A program made the translations under genes and the position numbers. The notes under the pieces were generated by a model. That model saw only the letters and a program-made list of their open reading frames with translations, did no database searches and was not told the origin of the DNA. This document shows positions 27,096 to 36,748 of a stretch of 64,000 nt of DNA, in pieces. The stretch lies in assembly GCF_024362525.1 (NCBI RefSeq), contig NZ_CP101460.1:1-64000 (forward strand), read 5' to 3'. Positions within the stretch are counted from its first letter, which is position 1. Every line of letters begins with the position of its first letter. The DNA is from Natrononativus amylolyticus. Lineage in GTDB: Archaea > Halobacteriota > Halobacteria > Halobacteriales > Natrialbaceae.

Positions 27096-27887
27096 CTATA
27101 AGTTCGACGCGGACGCGCCTCCGTCGATCGGCACCGCCACCCCGTTGAGGTAGCTCGAGCGCGGTGAGCTAAGAAACGCAACAACCTCTCCAAGCTCGGT
27201 CGGTTTGCCGATTCGCTCGAGCGGAATTCCCGAACCGCGGGCGTCGATACCGTCTTCGTAGGAGTCGTACTCGCCCCGGTCGACCGCCTGTTCGACCAGT
27301 TCCTGGATTCGGGAGGTTTCGTGGGGGCCGGGCAACACCGCGTTTGCTCGAACTTCGGGGGAGAGTTCCTTCGAGAGCGTCTTCTCGAGGCCGACGACGC
27401 TCATCCGAACCGAGTTCGAGAGAACCAACGAGTCAATTGCCTCCTTGACGCTCCGGGAGGTAATCGTCACTATTGTGCCGCCGTCGCCTTCACGGAGGGG
27501 GGCGGAGGCCTCGCGAACAAGTCGGACGACACTCATGACGAGCAGGTCGAATGCGTCGTACCAGTCCTCGTCATCCAGTTCGAGGAACGGTCCACTCGGC
27601 GGGCCGCCGGCGCTCGTTACGAGATGATCCAGGCGGTCAAACTCGTCGAGGGTCGTCTCAACGAGCGTTTCAATATCGTCCGGGTCCGTTAGATCACCTG
27701 AAACGCCGACGATCCGACCATCCCCGAGTGTCTCTAGATCGGTGACCGCCTCGTCAAGCGCGTCCTCGTCGCGCCCGTTGATGACGACGTTGGCGTTTTC
27801 TCGCGCGAAGACCTCAGCAGAGGCGTAACCGAGGCCGCCACTCGAAGCCGTTGTCAGTGCGACGTTTCCGGCGAGTTCTAAGCTCAT
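27096..27887 (-). CDS. Atypical SDR oxidoreductase lacking YxxxK, copy A
   Basis: The protein has 263 residues. The cofactor motif is 'TASSGGLGYASAEVFARE', the Asn motif is 'TSAGGPPSGPF' and the C-terminus is a classical SDR end ('AVPIDGGASASNL'). Where SDRs have YxxxK, the sequence reads 'VLSNSVRMSVVGLEKTLSK', i.e. Ser and Arg replace Tyr and Lys. Such FabG-like proteins exist as a subgroup, but their reaction is poorly defined. The start at ATG 27887 matches the copy-B gene, and both proteins are exactly 263 residues. It lies between the cupin and an aminotransferase remnant, as in copy B. Confidence 0.85.
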   Translation of the reverse strand: MSLELAGNVALTTASSGGLGYASAEVFARENANVVINGRDEDALDEAVTDLETLGDGRIVGVSGDLTDPDDIETLVETTLDEFDRLDHLVTSAGGPPSGPFLELDDEDWYDAFDLLVMSVVRLVREASAPLREGDGGTIVTITSRSVKEAIDSLVLSNSVRMSVVGLEKTLSKELSPEVRANAVLPGPHETSRIQELVEQAVDRGEYDSYEDGIDARGSGIPLERIGKPTELGEVVAFLSSPRSSYLNGVAVPIDGGASASNL

Positions 27888-27954
27888 ACCACTCATGCGA
27901 TATTCTCGAGCCCATATAACTCTTCGGCCGGGAGCTACCTTGGTCGGATATCCT

Positions 27955-28095
27955 GCCAGCACCGACATCTGGCTGAAACTCTTCAGTTGGATTACGTTGG
28001 CACTCGACTGGCTTGCCCCCGCGATCTCAACGTGAGCTGAATAGGTCCAGCTGGGGCCAGGAAGCAACACTTCGTCACCAGTATCAACTTTTAAT
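27955..28095 (-). pseudogene. Aminotransferase remnant (module A)
   Basis: Minus-strand sequence reads 'DTGDEVLLPGPSWTYSAHVE' and, after a frameshift, 'NPTEEFQPDV'. These match residues of about 118-157 in the intact aminotransferase of module B ('DSGDEVLIPDPSWTYGAHVK', 'DPDDGFQPDI'). Both ends of the gene are gone. Its position between the SDR and FAD oxidoreductase genes is the same as the intact gene's relative position in module B. Confidence 0.8.
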
Positions 28096-28211
28096 GGTTT
28101 GTATCCGTGTTGTCGGATTCATCCTCGGGGTCAAGCCCCGGGGTATTCTCCCCGACCGCCGATAACAATTCAATCGTTCTGAGAATCGCGAAGTAGTCTG
28201 AAACGGAATAC

Positions 28212-29366
28212 TCAATCGATAACGGTTCCTTCTTCGAGGGGGCTACCACCATCGAACCGGTCACTCGAAAGCATAGAGATATCGATGGAATGTGCTTCCC
28301 CGTCAGCGATAAGCTCGGCAACGAGTTGACCAGTTGCGGGTGCTTGCATAAACCCATGACCAGAAAAGCCAACGGCATTGATGAAGCCAGGAATGGCCTC
28401 CTCAATGATTGGATGGTGATCCGGCGTGACGGCATATAGCCCCGCCCATGACTGTCGAATCTCTGAACGAGGGCCAAAGTAATCAGCGCACTTTGCGGCC
28501 TCTTCAACTACTTGCGCTGCCCATTCGAGAGAAACGCGGTTAGAATACTCATCAGGATCCATCTCTGGGTCTAAGTCAGTAAAATGCCCCCCAGCCACGA
28601 CATTCCCATCACGTTCCGGGCGGAAGTGAACACTCGCATCAGCGTCAATTGTAAACGGAACAGTATCAGGAACCGACGTTTCAGGGTCAACGATTACGAG
28701 CTGACGTCGACGTGGCGAAACCGGCAGCGAAAGGTCCACCATTTTTCCGACCTGTGCCGCCCAGGGACCGGTAGCGTTAACGACGAAATCGGCGTCAATT
28801 CGGCCCTGATCCGTCTCAACACCGGAGACGCTCCCGTCGTTAGCGCAGATCACGTCTTTCACTTCGACCTTTGTTCGAATATCCACGCCCGCATCGTTTG
28901 CGGCGATCGAGAAACCCTGCAACCCTAGATGTGGGTCTGCAAATCCATCCGTTGGCGAATACGTTCCGCCGACAAATTCCTCAGTTCGAAGGGCAGGGCA
29001 AAGTTCGCTGGCTTGCTCGGGAGTAACGAACTCACTCGAGACCCCGATTTTGTTTTGCTTTCGGACATTTTCACGAAATCGATCCGCAGTCTCATCTGTT
29101 CGAGCGAGGAAGAGATAACCGGGTTGTCGATAGGTGATCTCCGTATCGAATTCCTCATCAAAGGTTTCCCAGACTTCGATACTCGCAAGGGACAACTCCG
29201 CGCTCACAGGTGAGGAGAACTGTGCTCGAATACCGCCATTAGCTCGGTCAGTACTTCCTGATCCGAGGGTCCCTTTCTCAAGAACAGTGACATCGACGTT
29301 ACGCTGTTTGAGATAGTACGCACTTGCAAGTCCGACAATCCCCCCTCCAATAATGACAGTGTGCAT
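28212..29366 (-). CDS. DAO-family FAD-dependent oxidoreductase, copy A
   Basis: The protein has 384 residues from ATG 29366. The dinucleotide motif is VIIGGGIVGLAS (Gly7-x-Gly9-x-x-Gly12), followed by the DAO-family 'GSGSTDRANGGIRAQFSSP' and a C-terminal 'GFINAVGFSGHGFMQAPATG' FAD-binding loop. The family includes D-amino-acid dehydrogenase, glycine/sarcosine oxidase and hydroxyproline or betaine demethylating enzymes; it oxidises C-N bonds of amino or imino acids. The copy-B protein (40590) has identical length and end. The TATA box and leaderless spacing are also conserved between copies. Confidence 0.88.
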   Translation of the reverse strand: MHTVIIGGGIVGLASAYYLKQRNVDVTVLEKGTLGSGSTDRANGGIRAQFSSPVSAELSLASIEVWETFDEEFDTEITYRQPGYLFLARTDETADRFRENVRKQNKIGVSSEFVTPEQASELCPALRTEEFVGGTYSPTDGFADPHLGLQGFSIAANDAGVDIRTKVEVKDVICANDGSVSGVETDQGRIDADFVVNATGPWAAQVGKMVDLSLPVSPRRRQLVIVDPETSVPDTVPFTIDADASVHFRPERDGNVVAGGHFTDLDPEMDPDEYSNRVSLEWAAQVVEEAAKCADYFGPRSEIRQSWAGLYAVTPDHHPIIEEAIPGFINAVGFSGHGFMQAPATGQLVAELIADGEAHSIDISMLSSDRFDGGSPLEEGTVID

Positions 29367-29388
29367 GGAACACGATACCCAGTCATCG

Positions 29389-29395
29389 TATATAA
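29389..29395 (-). promoter_or_regulatory. TATA box of FAD oxidoreductase gene, copy A
   Basis: On the minus strand AGTTCTTATATACGATG with TTATATA 22 bases before the ATG, identical in core sequence and spacing to the copy-B promoter. It implies a leaderless or nearly leaderless transcript. Confidence 0.7.
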
Positions 29396-29574
29396 GAACT
29401 TGCGCCGCACAAATCAGGAAAGGTAGAGTCAAATGTCAATATACGGGTCGTATGCATCGACGATCGCTATCTACGACAACCTATGACACTCACTCGAGTC
29501 GGTGACTGACGAGATCGAGTGCTGGGCGGGGAGCTGGCTCGAGGAGTCGGAGCGACGAATAGCGGTGCGTCTTT

Positions 29575-30693
29575 TCACTCGCTCAAATCGAACGCCACCG
29601 CCAGATCCGTCGGCCAGTAGACAAACCGGTACCGTCCAGCAGGGAGGTCGGGACAGACCTCGAGCAGCGGGTGGCCAGTGTCGAAATCGCCAGTCGCCAT
29701 CTCGAGCGTCCAGTCGAACCCGGTGTGAGGCTGATGGGTGTACCCTTCGTCGGTGTAGCCTGGCCCGTACCCGTCGTCGTCGTAGACGCGAACGTCCTGC
29801 CATCCGGCGTCGGTGTAGACCTCGAGACCGAACTTCTGTGCGTTTCCGGTCGTCTGTGACTCGTTCGTAGTATTGACCATCTTGATCGCTACCGACTCGC
29901 CGCGATCGACGGTGAGCCGATCGACGCGCATGGAAAATCGGTCTGTGTCACCCCAGGTGACGTCCTCGACCGGCGACATGCGTGTGACGTCCTCGTCCGC
30001 GCATTCGAGTGCGGACGGAACGATGTCGGGGTCGCCATCTGGCCGAACGTACCCCTCGAGTTCTTCTGGCTCGACGGAGATGTCGAGCGCCGCCTCGACG
30101 GTTTCCGTCTCGTCCCATCCGTCGGTGATCGTTACTTCAGTCCGAGCAGGCCACTCGGCGTCGTCGGCGACGGTCACACGCGCAAGTGCGGATGGATACA
30201 ACAGTGCCTGACCACACTCCGCCCCCTTGTCACTGGTCTCGAGGACGGTCGCCGTCGCCGTCAACACCTCGCCCTCGAGGGACACGTCCTCGATTTCGAG
30301 GGTGTCGTGACAGATGTTCGGCCCGCCTGACTCGACGAACAACAGGAGCTGGCTCTCGAAGTCGGTTTCTCGGACGAACGGCCCGACGGTCTCCTCGAGT
30401 CGCTCCTCGGAGACGGCGTGGATCGGCGTCACGTGCGCCAGTCGGTCTTCCGAGCCGGCGAGCGCGCAGGTTCCGATCGCGTCCTCGTCCCAGTCGGGGC
30501 GGTCGGTTCGGGTCGTGTACTGGATCGTCTCGACGGCCTCGATGCCGTCGTCCGTTTCGTCGTCACCGTCGGTAGAGTCGTCGTCCCCAGCGGGTGAGTT
30601 GCCATCCGTTTCGCTTGCCAGACAGCCCGCCAGCGAGAGGCCTCCGGCGAGTGCGCCGTAGTGAAGCAATCGTCGTCGTGTCGTCGTGGTCAT
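29575..30693 (-). CDS. Tat lipoprotein of unknown function
   Basis: The protein has 372 residues. The N-terminus 'MTTTTRRRLLHYGALAGG' carries a twin-Arg signal and lipobox 'LAGC' (Cys24), then an acidic linker rich in Asp/Thr. The body is beta-rich, with a C-terminal Ig-like region containing 'RVDRLTVDRGESVAIKMVN' and 'PAGRYRFVYWP'. It should be anchored outside the membrane. No family recognised. High-GC codon use differs from the decayed neighbours, so it may belong to the older chromosomal background. Confidence 0.75.
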   Translation of the reverse strand: MTTTTRRRLLHYGALAGGLSLAGCLASETDGNSPAGDDDSTDGDDETDDGIEAVETIQYTTRTDRPDWDEDAIGTCALAGSEDRLAHVTPIHAVSEERLEETVGPFVRETDFESQLLLFVESGGPNICHDTLEIEDVSLEGEVLTATATVLETSDKGAECGQALLYPSALARVTVADDAEWPARTEVTITDGWDETETVEAALDISVEPEELEGYVRPDGDPDIVPSALECADEDVTRMSPVEDVTWGDTDRFSMRVDRLTVDRGESVAIKMVNTTNESQTTGNAQKFGLEVYTDAGWQDVRVYDDDGYGPGYTDEGYTHQPHTGFDWTLEMATGDFDTGHPLLEVCPDLPAGRYRFVYWPTDLAVAFDLSE

Positions 30694-30966
30694 ACGTCTG
30701 GATAGCGTCGCCGCTGATAAGTGCTTGTGGTAAGGTGAAAGAGCGATAGTACCCGCGAATCGGGAGGGGGTCGCGAAACAGTCGGTCAGTCAGCTGGCTC
30801 GAGTTCGACCGGGTAGAAACGTTGAGGAGGTGCTGGTGGTCGACGTATAGGCAGGAAATCGCACCGGCGAACTCGAGCGTGTGATGTACGCTCGTTGGTT
30901 CTCTAATAGTTGCTTGCATTTTGGAAATCGTGGCCGTGGTGAATCGCTATACGGCATTGAATTTGC

Positions 30967-31835
30967 CTAGTTCACAGCACGCTTGATGTTGTAGACGACA
31001 CATCAAGAGATTTCACGGAACTCTCGATACCAGCTTCGCGCACACTCGGCGATGTCGTGCGTACGCTTGCTCACCGAGAAGACGGTTTCAGACAGCGCTC
31101 TCTGGCCGTAGAGAGCCTCATCGATCCGCGCGTTATGCGCGGGAGCGAAATTCATGATGTTTGATCAACGGTCTCACGCCCTCTTCCCTCCGCTTATCGC
31201 ATAATAGCTGCCAATCGTAGCCGTTGTCGGCTGCGGGGCTGTGCAACTCGCCCGCGTTGCGGCGGGCGAGTTGCCAGCCGAGCAGGGTGTCGTGGCGCTT
31301 CTCGGTCGTGCAGTGAACGTCGAGAACAGCTTGTGGCTCAGTATCGACGAGAGCGGTTGTTTTGAGCGTCTGAACACGATAATTCGTCCGTCGGCAGTAG
31401 TGTTTGCTGGCGTTTTCGCGGTCGAAAAACGTCGTGCCCATCGCAGCATGACCGGATGGCTCGTGTAGCCCACAAAATCACGGAGTGATTTTGGGACGCA
31501 GCTGCACGAGAGCTTGCTCTTGTGAACGCCGACAGGCGCAACAGCACTCGCCAGACTGCCATCTTGATCCTGTCAAACGCCTTCACGAGCGTCGAGTGAT
31601 CAGGGAGATCGGCCTTATCAAGGCCAATCTCCGCCAGTATTTGTGGCATCTCGGTCAGGAGATCGAGCGCCTCGCGGCAGGATTTCTCCAAATAAATCCG
31701 CAGACAATGTAGCGAAACAGCGGCATAGTCGGCGAATCCGCCGCCACCCTCCGGAGCGGCGGATTCGCCTCGACCACCAACAGCACTTTTAGCTAACGTC
31801 ACTACCTTCCCAGTGAAGCGGGAGATTTTGGACAG
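30967..31835 (-). pseudogene. IS5-family (ISH-type) transposase, decayed
   Basis: The minus strand opens with 'SKISRFTGKVVTLAKSAVGG', with CTG where the ATG should be at 31833-31835. It continues 'GGGGFADYAAVSLHCLRIYL', 'LHEPSGHAAMGTTFFDRENA' and 'HYCRRTNYRVQTLKTTALVD', and ends 'VVYNIKRAVN' with TAG at 30967. Frameshifts, stops and a hairpin-rich insertion at about 31468-31536 inactivate it. Confidence 0.82.
31473..31524. repeat. Double hairpin inserted in the IS5 transposase
   Basis: Two adjacent hairpins: CAAAATCAC/GTGATTTTG (31473-31481 and 31485-31493, 3-base loop) and CACGAGAGC/GCTCTTGTG (31505-31513 and 31516-31524, 2-base loop, one mismatch). They interrupt the reading between 'VLLRLSA' and 'LHEPSG', where IS5-family proteins are normally continuous, so they look like a small palindromic insertion. 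Confidence 0.6.
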
Positions 31836-32037
31836 TGAGCCTCCGCCGTTTCCCGCTTCAACTCCCTAGCTCTGCCGGACCAAGTCAGCGCAGTCTTGCG
31901 ATTCACAAGAGCCAACGAGACAAAATAACCACGGTCGTCGATTAGCATGACCCCCCAGCGCGATCTACTACGACACTGTCTCGATCCTTCGCTAAACGAG
32001 CACGAATGCTATCATGCACGTTCAATTGTTGGGAAAC

Positions 32038-34062
32038 TCAGATGATTGGATAAAACGGTGCGAGCTCGTCATCCCGGTACAGCACGTCGTCGTGGACGAC
32101 CACCGTGTCCATATCACCGAGGAGTTCCCGAAACCCGGCAGCGTCGACCGTCATCTCGAATGCGTTTCCAGAGAGTTGAAACGATGAAGACTGGAGTGGG
32201 ATAACGTACATGTACCCAATCTCCGGAAGTTCAGTTCGGACTGTGACCCGGAACGTTCCATCTCCATTTTCGGCTGCAATGACCGGGGCGATGTAGATCT
32301 CTTCTGAGCGCACCAACAGCGTCGTCCCGTCGCCAATCACTGCAGCATCGTTCTCACCACCGTAGCGCGTCGCATACCGTAGCCCCCGGTCGAGAGTAAC
32401 GCCCTCGGTCAACAGGCGAAGGAATGTCTGTCGAAAGTCGGCCTGTTCTGCTGATTGCGTGCGATTGGTGTGGACAATTGCGGCAACGCTTCCTCGCTCA
32501 ACGAATGATCGACCAAGTTCTAACGAGGCAGGTCCGTCCAGGTAGACAATCTTGGTGTTCGACTGCTCAAGGTCAGCCAGTCGAAAGCGGCCGTCCGCAC
32601 ACGAAAGTCCATCCTCGCAATCACCGAGGTAGTGAAATAGATCGATCTCTGAGCGAAGTATTTTCGATATCTTTGCCCGCGACGGGTCGTCATGAACCTC
32701 GAGATCGACTGGGAGGGCGTACTCGTCGCGGTAAACGGCCGCAATCGAGTCGCAGATATCGCGGTCGCCGTCGCGGCCACGAACCAGGATGACCCGGCAT
32801 TCTGTTTCCGGCCGGCCGAGGTACCTGGATTTGTTCACGTAGGCATCGGTCATCGGCCGGTATGCACCGTCTGGTGGATTCGATGTGAGCCAGCCGACGA
32901 ACGGCGCCTCGGGCGCACCGATGGTTGCGTTTGGATTGGCTGCTGAGACGCCGGTACCGGGTGGGATGGCGTTCGTTCCTCGTTCTTCGGTAGCGCCTGG
33001 AATGAAAATCTGCTGAAGATCGGCTAACATGAACGGCAGTGCCTGCGCGTTATCGAGGGTTGGTTCGACGACGGTCAACGAATGCCATGGCGGCAGACCT
33101 GGCTCGATCCGTTCATAATCGATGTCGAGGTACGTTTGGAGTCGGTCAGCGAGGGAAGCGGTTCGACACCACTCCGGATCAAAATCGAGTGACGTGAGAA
33201 GTTCAACGTCGACGGAGTCTATCTCGAAGTACTGGTCAAACCGAACGAGGTTATCTAATAACACTACTCGGCGGAGTAGCCTGCCGACCTCGAACTGGAA
33301 CGATGGGAGGGGGGAAAACTCCTCGTGCAGTTCCACGTCGGGTGCCGAGAGATAGGGGGAGGACGCCGTCGTCAAGTGAACTGTGGCGCCCAGGTAATAC
33401 GCTAGCGGTGCAGTGGGAAACAGATACTCCAACTCGTCCGGAACGTAAAGTTCGATATTCGTCTGCGTGGCGTGTGCGACAACCGGTTCCGGGATGGATT
33501 CGGCACCGTACTCGATCGCCGGCGGGTGACCACGACTCATTGGTGCAGCCCGATCCGGCTCTGTATCGGTGACTGACGCCGAGGCGTACGTCAGTGCGGT
33601 CGCGATTCCGCCAGTCGTCGGTGGGACGGTGACGGTGTGTCGGGGGTACTTGCTGAGGCTTAGGAAACCGATTGTGACCGACGTTGGGTGCTCGAACGAG
33701 AGTGTGAGCTCGTTTTCGGCGGAGAAGGTGATCGTCGCGGCTTCGTCGAATCGAACGAGAATTTGGATGTTTGCATCCATCCGCAGAACGTAAGAGTCGG
33801 TTGGTAGTTCGGGCTCGCCCGAGTCACTTTCGACTGTCGAATAGTTGAAAAACTCGCCGGTAGCATCCGCATTGGCGACTTCGGCATTGGTACAGTGCGG
33901 GAAGAATAGTTCCGTCGCCCGGCCGGAGACAGTGGCATCGACGAAGTAGGGTAGCCCCTTCTCTGGAGCGGGCTGATCCCATCCAACGGTGTCGACTTGA
34001 ACCGAGCTATTGGTTACGTCGACCGCCTGGATCGTCGTGTCCACGAGTGTTACCTCAACCAT
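32038..34062 (-). CDS. CHAT-like domain protein, catalytic Cys apparently lost
   Basis: The protein has 674 residues. The N-terminal half (1-260) is beta-rich with no recognised domain. The C-terminal part (about 420-590) has the outline of haloarchaeal CHAT (caspase-HetF) proteases: the His segment 'EIDLFHYLGDCEDGLSCADG' (His477) and the following strand, where 'LNAC'-type sequence is expected but 'IVYLDGPASLELGRSFVERG' is found. The usual Cys is therefore Asp or Gly (about 508-510). A 'AVIGDGTTLLV' segment and a 100-residue beta-rich tail follow. It is the second gene of an operon with a histidine kinase, 32 bases downstream. It may be a binding or scaffold pseudo-protease. Confidence 0.65.
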   Translation of the reverse strand: MVEVTLVDTTIQAVDVTNSSVQVDTVGWDQPAPEKGLPYFVDATVSGRATELFFPHCTNAEVANADATGEFFNYSTVESDSGEPELPTDSYVLRMDANIQILVRFDEAATITFSAENELTLSFEHPTSVTIGFLSLSKYPRHTVTVPPTTGGIATALTYASASVTDTEPDRAAPMSRGHPPAIEYGAESIPEPVVAHATQTNIELYVPDELEYLFPTAPLAYYLGATVHLTTASSPYLSAPDVELHEEFSPLPSFQFEVGRLLRRVVLLDNLVRFDQYFEIDSVDVELLTSLDFDPEWCRTASLADRLQTYLDIDYERIEPGLPPWHSLTVVEPTLDNAQALPFMLADLQQIFIPGATEERGTNAIPPGTGVSAANPNATIGAPEAPFVGWLTSNPPDGAYRPMTDAYVNKSRYLGRPETECRVILVRGRDGDRDICDSIAAVYRDEYALPVDLEVHDDPSRAKISKILRSEIDLFHYLGDCEDGLSCADGRFRLADLEQSNTKIVYLDGPASLELGRSFVERGSVAAIVHTNRTQSAEQADFRQTFLRLLTEGVTLDRGLRYATRYGGENDAAVIGDGTTLLVRSEEIYIAPVIAAENGDGTFRVTVRTELPEIGYMYVIPLQSSSFQLSGNAFEMTVDAAGFRELLGDMDTVVVHDDVLYRDDELAPFYPII

Positions 34063-34094
34063 CGCAAAGACAGATGAAAGGAAACAGGATAAGA

Positions 34095-36332
34095 CTATTG
34101 CCCATCATCGAGTTTGGATTCAGCCATAATTTCGAACCGCGCACCGCCGGAGTCGCTTTGAGTGACAGAAACTTCCCACCCGTGAGCACCGGCAATTTCG
34201 GTGACGATGGAAAGGCCGAATCCGGTGCCGTCGGGATTCGTTGAAAACCCCATGTCCAGTACTTGTTCGCGTTCGTGCTCTGGAATACCCTCCCCGTTAT
34301 CGGCTACGAAGAACCCGCCGGACTCGAGTGTCCCGACCTGAATGGTAACCGTACCATCATTGTGCTCGATAGCATTGCGAATAAGGTTCTCGAAGAGCTC
34401 CTGTAAGCGGTGTGGATCAGCCGTTAGGTGATCGCTGTTCTTGATGGTCAACGACGCCGCGCCTGTATCCACATTCTTCCAGGCATCGCGAACAATGGCC
34501 TCGAGCTCGACCCGCTCGGTTTCACCGATAAGGGCACCTTCCCGGGCGAGTGCCAGTAGTTCGTCAATCATCCGCGTTATTCGATCGAGAGCCGCGTCGA
34601 CTTCTTTCAAATTGTTACTATCACCTGTATCGACTGCCATTTCGAGGTATCCCTGTGCAACGTTCAACGGATTGCGGAGGTCGTGGCTGACAATGCTGGC
34701 GAAGGCGTCAAGCCGCTCATTTTTCCCCTGGAGTTCACGTTCACGGCTTCTCATCTCACTAATATCTGTGTAGATAAAATATCCTTGCCGGCGATCGTCG
34801 TCACTTGAGACGGGGACGCTGCGAACCAGGAACGGATTTCGACCGTTGACAGTCTGGCGGACTACTTCCCGATCTAGCCGACCTCCTTCTGTGACTGTTT
34901 CGTAAAACTTGTCGGCGGCGTCCCGTTCCTCTTCGGGAACCAGAAGCTCCATGGCAGACGCGCCGATGGCATGCTTCGGCTCGTACCCAAACAATCGGAC
35001 GAACGCCGAGTTCACCGCTTTGATATGCGGAATACCGTCTTTGAACTCGTAGCGAACCGCGGCGTCCGGAATGTTCTGAAACAGGGCGGCAAACCGGTCA
35101 CGCTCCTGGGTGATCGTATCCTTGAATTTGACACGTTTCAACGCGTGGGCCACGTGAGTCGTCAGCAATTCCGCAAGTTCGCGGTCGGTTTCGGTGAACG
35201 CAGTCGGTTCTTCCGAGAGAACCTGAAAGATACCGTACCCGTCGATGGGAACGGAGAGTGCGGATCGAAATGCCTCGTCCGTCGGTTTGGCGGCGGGCTC
35301 GCGGTCGATATCGTCGATGACGAACGTCATCTCCTCCTGAAATGTTCGACCTGCGATACCTTCGTCGGCACGCAGACGTCTCGGTTCGGTGTAGATATCC
35401 GAAGCAGAGGCAGCTACCGGAAGGAGGAGATCGTTTTCTACCCTGCATACGACGCATGCTTCGAACTCTAGAATGGTTTCGGCTGACTCGACGGTAATAT
35501 CGGTAATTGCCTCGTGAGAAGTTGCGGATTCGAGTCTGGACGCGGTCGTGTGAAGTCGCTCGATTTTCTCTAAGGATCTTTCCCGGTTGAGGGATCGGTC
35601 TGGTGCGGGTTGGAACAATGTAAGCCCCCACGTGGCAGCTAGCGGTCTCGTTTCGACGATGTAGGTACCTTCTCCTATGACAAACTCGCGAACGCGTCGT
35701 TCCCCCTTCAGGGCAGCGGTATAGTTCGCATTGAGGTGTGCCGCAGTCACTGGATTCTCGGTGAAAGCTTCGTCGATACTACGTCCCTCGAGCGTTGCTG
35801 GGTCGAGTGCAGTTTCGAACTGGGTACCCGCTGCGAAGACGTGTTGGTGGGTAGTGTCGAATACACAGATGAAAACGTCCTCGTCGGCGACGAGTGAACG
35901 GAGTGTCGGCTTCCAGAAGTGATATCGATTTACCCGTTTCGCATGCGACGCCTCGAGCACGTTCAGCACCCGTGTCACAGCCAATCGACCCCAGTCATCT
36001 GGGCTGCCGTCGGCCACTACGATGTCGCTCGCTCCGGCGCTCAGCGCAGCAGTGGTTCCGATCTCATTTTCTGAAGTGATGGCGACGATGGGAACCGTGG
36101 AGATACGATCAGCGGCCGCTTCGATTCGCTCGAGTAGACTGTGCTCTGAATCCGTTCCAATCACGAGACAGTCGAGGTCCTCAGGCTCAATGCCGTTGAT
36201 CGTGGTGCACGAAGTGATCTCGATGTCGTATTGGTCGTTTACACCCGCCCGAAACGATTCGAACTGCGAGACGAGTCGATCGTGGATCTCGGGTTCAACG
36301 GCGAGCACAACCTGGCTGTGTTCTATGTCCAT
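34095..36332 (-). CDS. PAS/GAF sensor histidine kinase
   Basis: The protein has 745 residues. Order: a degenerate receiver-like N-terminus (about 1-125), PAS-like (140-235), GAF (255-405), PAS (410-525) with 'YFIYTDISEMRSRERELQGK' linker, HisKA with phospho-acceptor His550 in 'SIVSHDLRNPL', and HATPase with N box 'ENLIRNAIEHND', G1 'VADNGEGIP' and G2 'GTGFGLSIV'. There are no TM segments, so it senses a cytoplasmic signal (ligand, redox or light through PAS/GAF). No separate response regulator lies nearby; its operon partner is the CHAT-like protein, which is unusual. Confidence 0.9.
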   Translation of the reverse strand: MDIEHSQVVLAVEPEIHDRLVSQFESFRAGVNDQYDIEITSCTTINGIEPEDLDCLVIGTDSEHSLLERIEAAADRISTVPIVAITSENEIGTTAALSAGASDIVVADGSPDDWGRLAVTRVLNVLEASHAKRVNRYHFWKPTLRSLVADEDVFICVFDTTHQHVFAAGTQFETALDPATLEGRSIDEAFTENPVTAAHLNANYTAALKGERRVREFVIGEGTYIVETRPLAATWGLTLFQPAPDRSLNRERSLEKIERLHTTASRLESATSHEAITDITVESAETILEFEACVVCRVENDLLLPVAASASDIYTEPRRLRADEGIAGRTFQEEMTFVIDDIDREPAAKPTDEAFRSALSVPIDGYGIFQVLSEEPTAFTETDRELAELLTTHVAHALKRVKFKDTITQERDRFAALFQNIPDAAVRYEFKDGIPHIKAVNSAFVRLFGYEPKHAIGASAMELLVPEEERDAADKFYETVTEGGRLDREVVRQTVNGRNPFLVRSVPVSSDDDRRQGYFIYTDISEMRSRERELQGKNERLDAFASIVSHDLRNPLNVAQGYLEMAVDTGDSNNLKEVDAALDRITRMIDELLALAREGALIGETERVELEAIVRDAWKNVDTGAASLTIKNSDHLTADPHRLQELFENLIRNAIEHNDGTVTIQVGTLESGGFFVADNGEGIPEHEREQVLDMGFSTNPDGTGFGLSIVTEIAGAHGWEVSVTQSDSGGARFEIMAESKLDDGQ

Positions 36333-36748
36333 CCTCTGACTACATGAAATTGGAAGGTTCGATACAAATCTTTACCGGTCCCACCAGGGGGTTTCTTCTT
36401 GAAACCGATTTATTTCGGGTCATCGCTAAGCGGTTTCGTGGACCAAACAGACACCCGAAGAAATTCTGTCCACCGTCCATGGGACGTTGGCCGTGCTGTG
36501 TCTGAGTAAACAAGCTGAAATAGCGTACCAAGACGGCAAACGGCCGTATTATGGCTTAGAGACAGCTGAACAACACAAGACGTTCACGGTCCCAATTCGA
36601 TACTAATTGTCACGACGGTAAGTTTCACATACGCTCGTGGCCGCTCAAGAGATCCAAACCTCGTACGAGCAGGTGATCGAGATTCGAATAGTTCCTTGCG
36701 GCGTGTGCATCTTTACCGCTAGAGTTAATAAAAAACCATAGTAAACAG
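36333..36748. other. Gene-free gap upstream of the histidine kinase
   Basis: No credible gene. It presumably contains the kinase operon promoter near 36340-36375. A short inverted repeat GGTTTC-TTCTT-GAAACC is seen near 36390. Confidence 0.5.
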
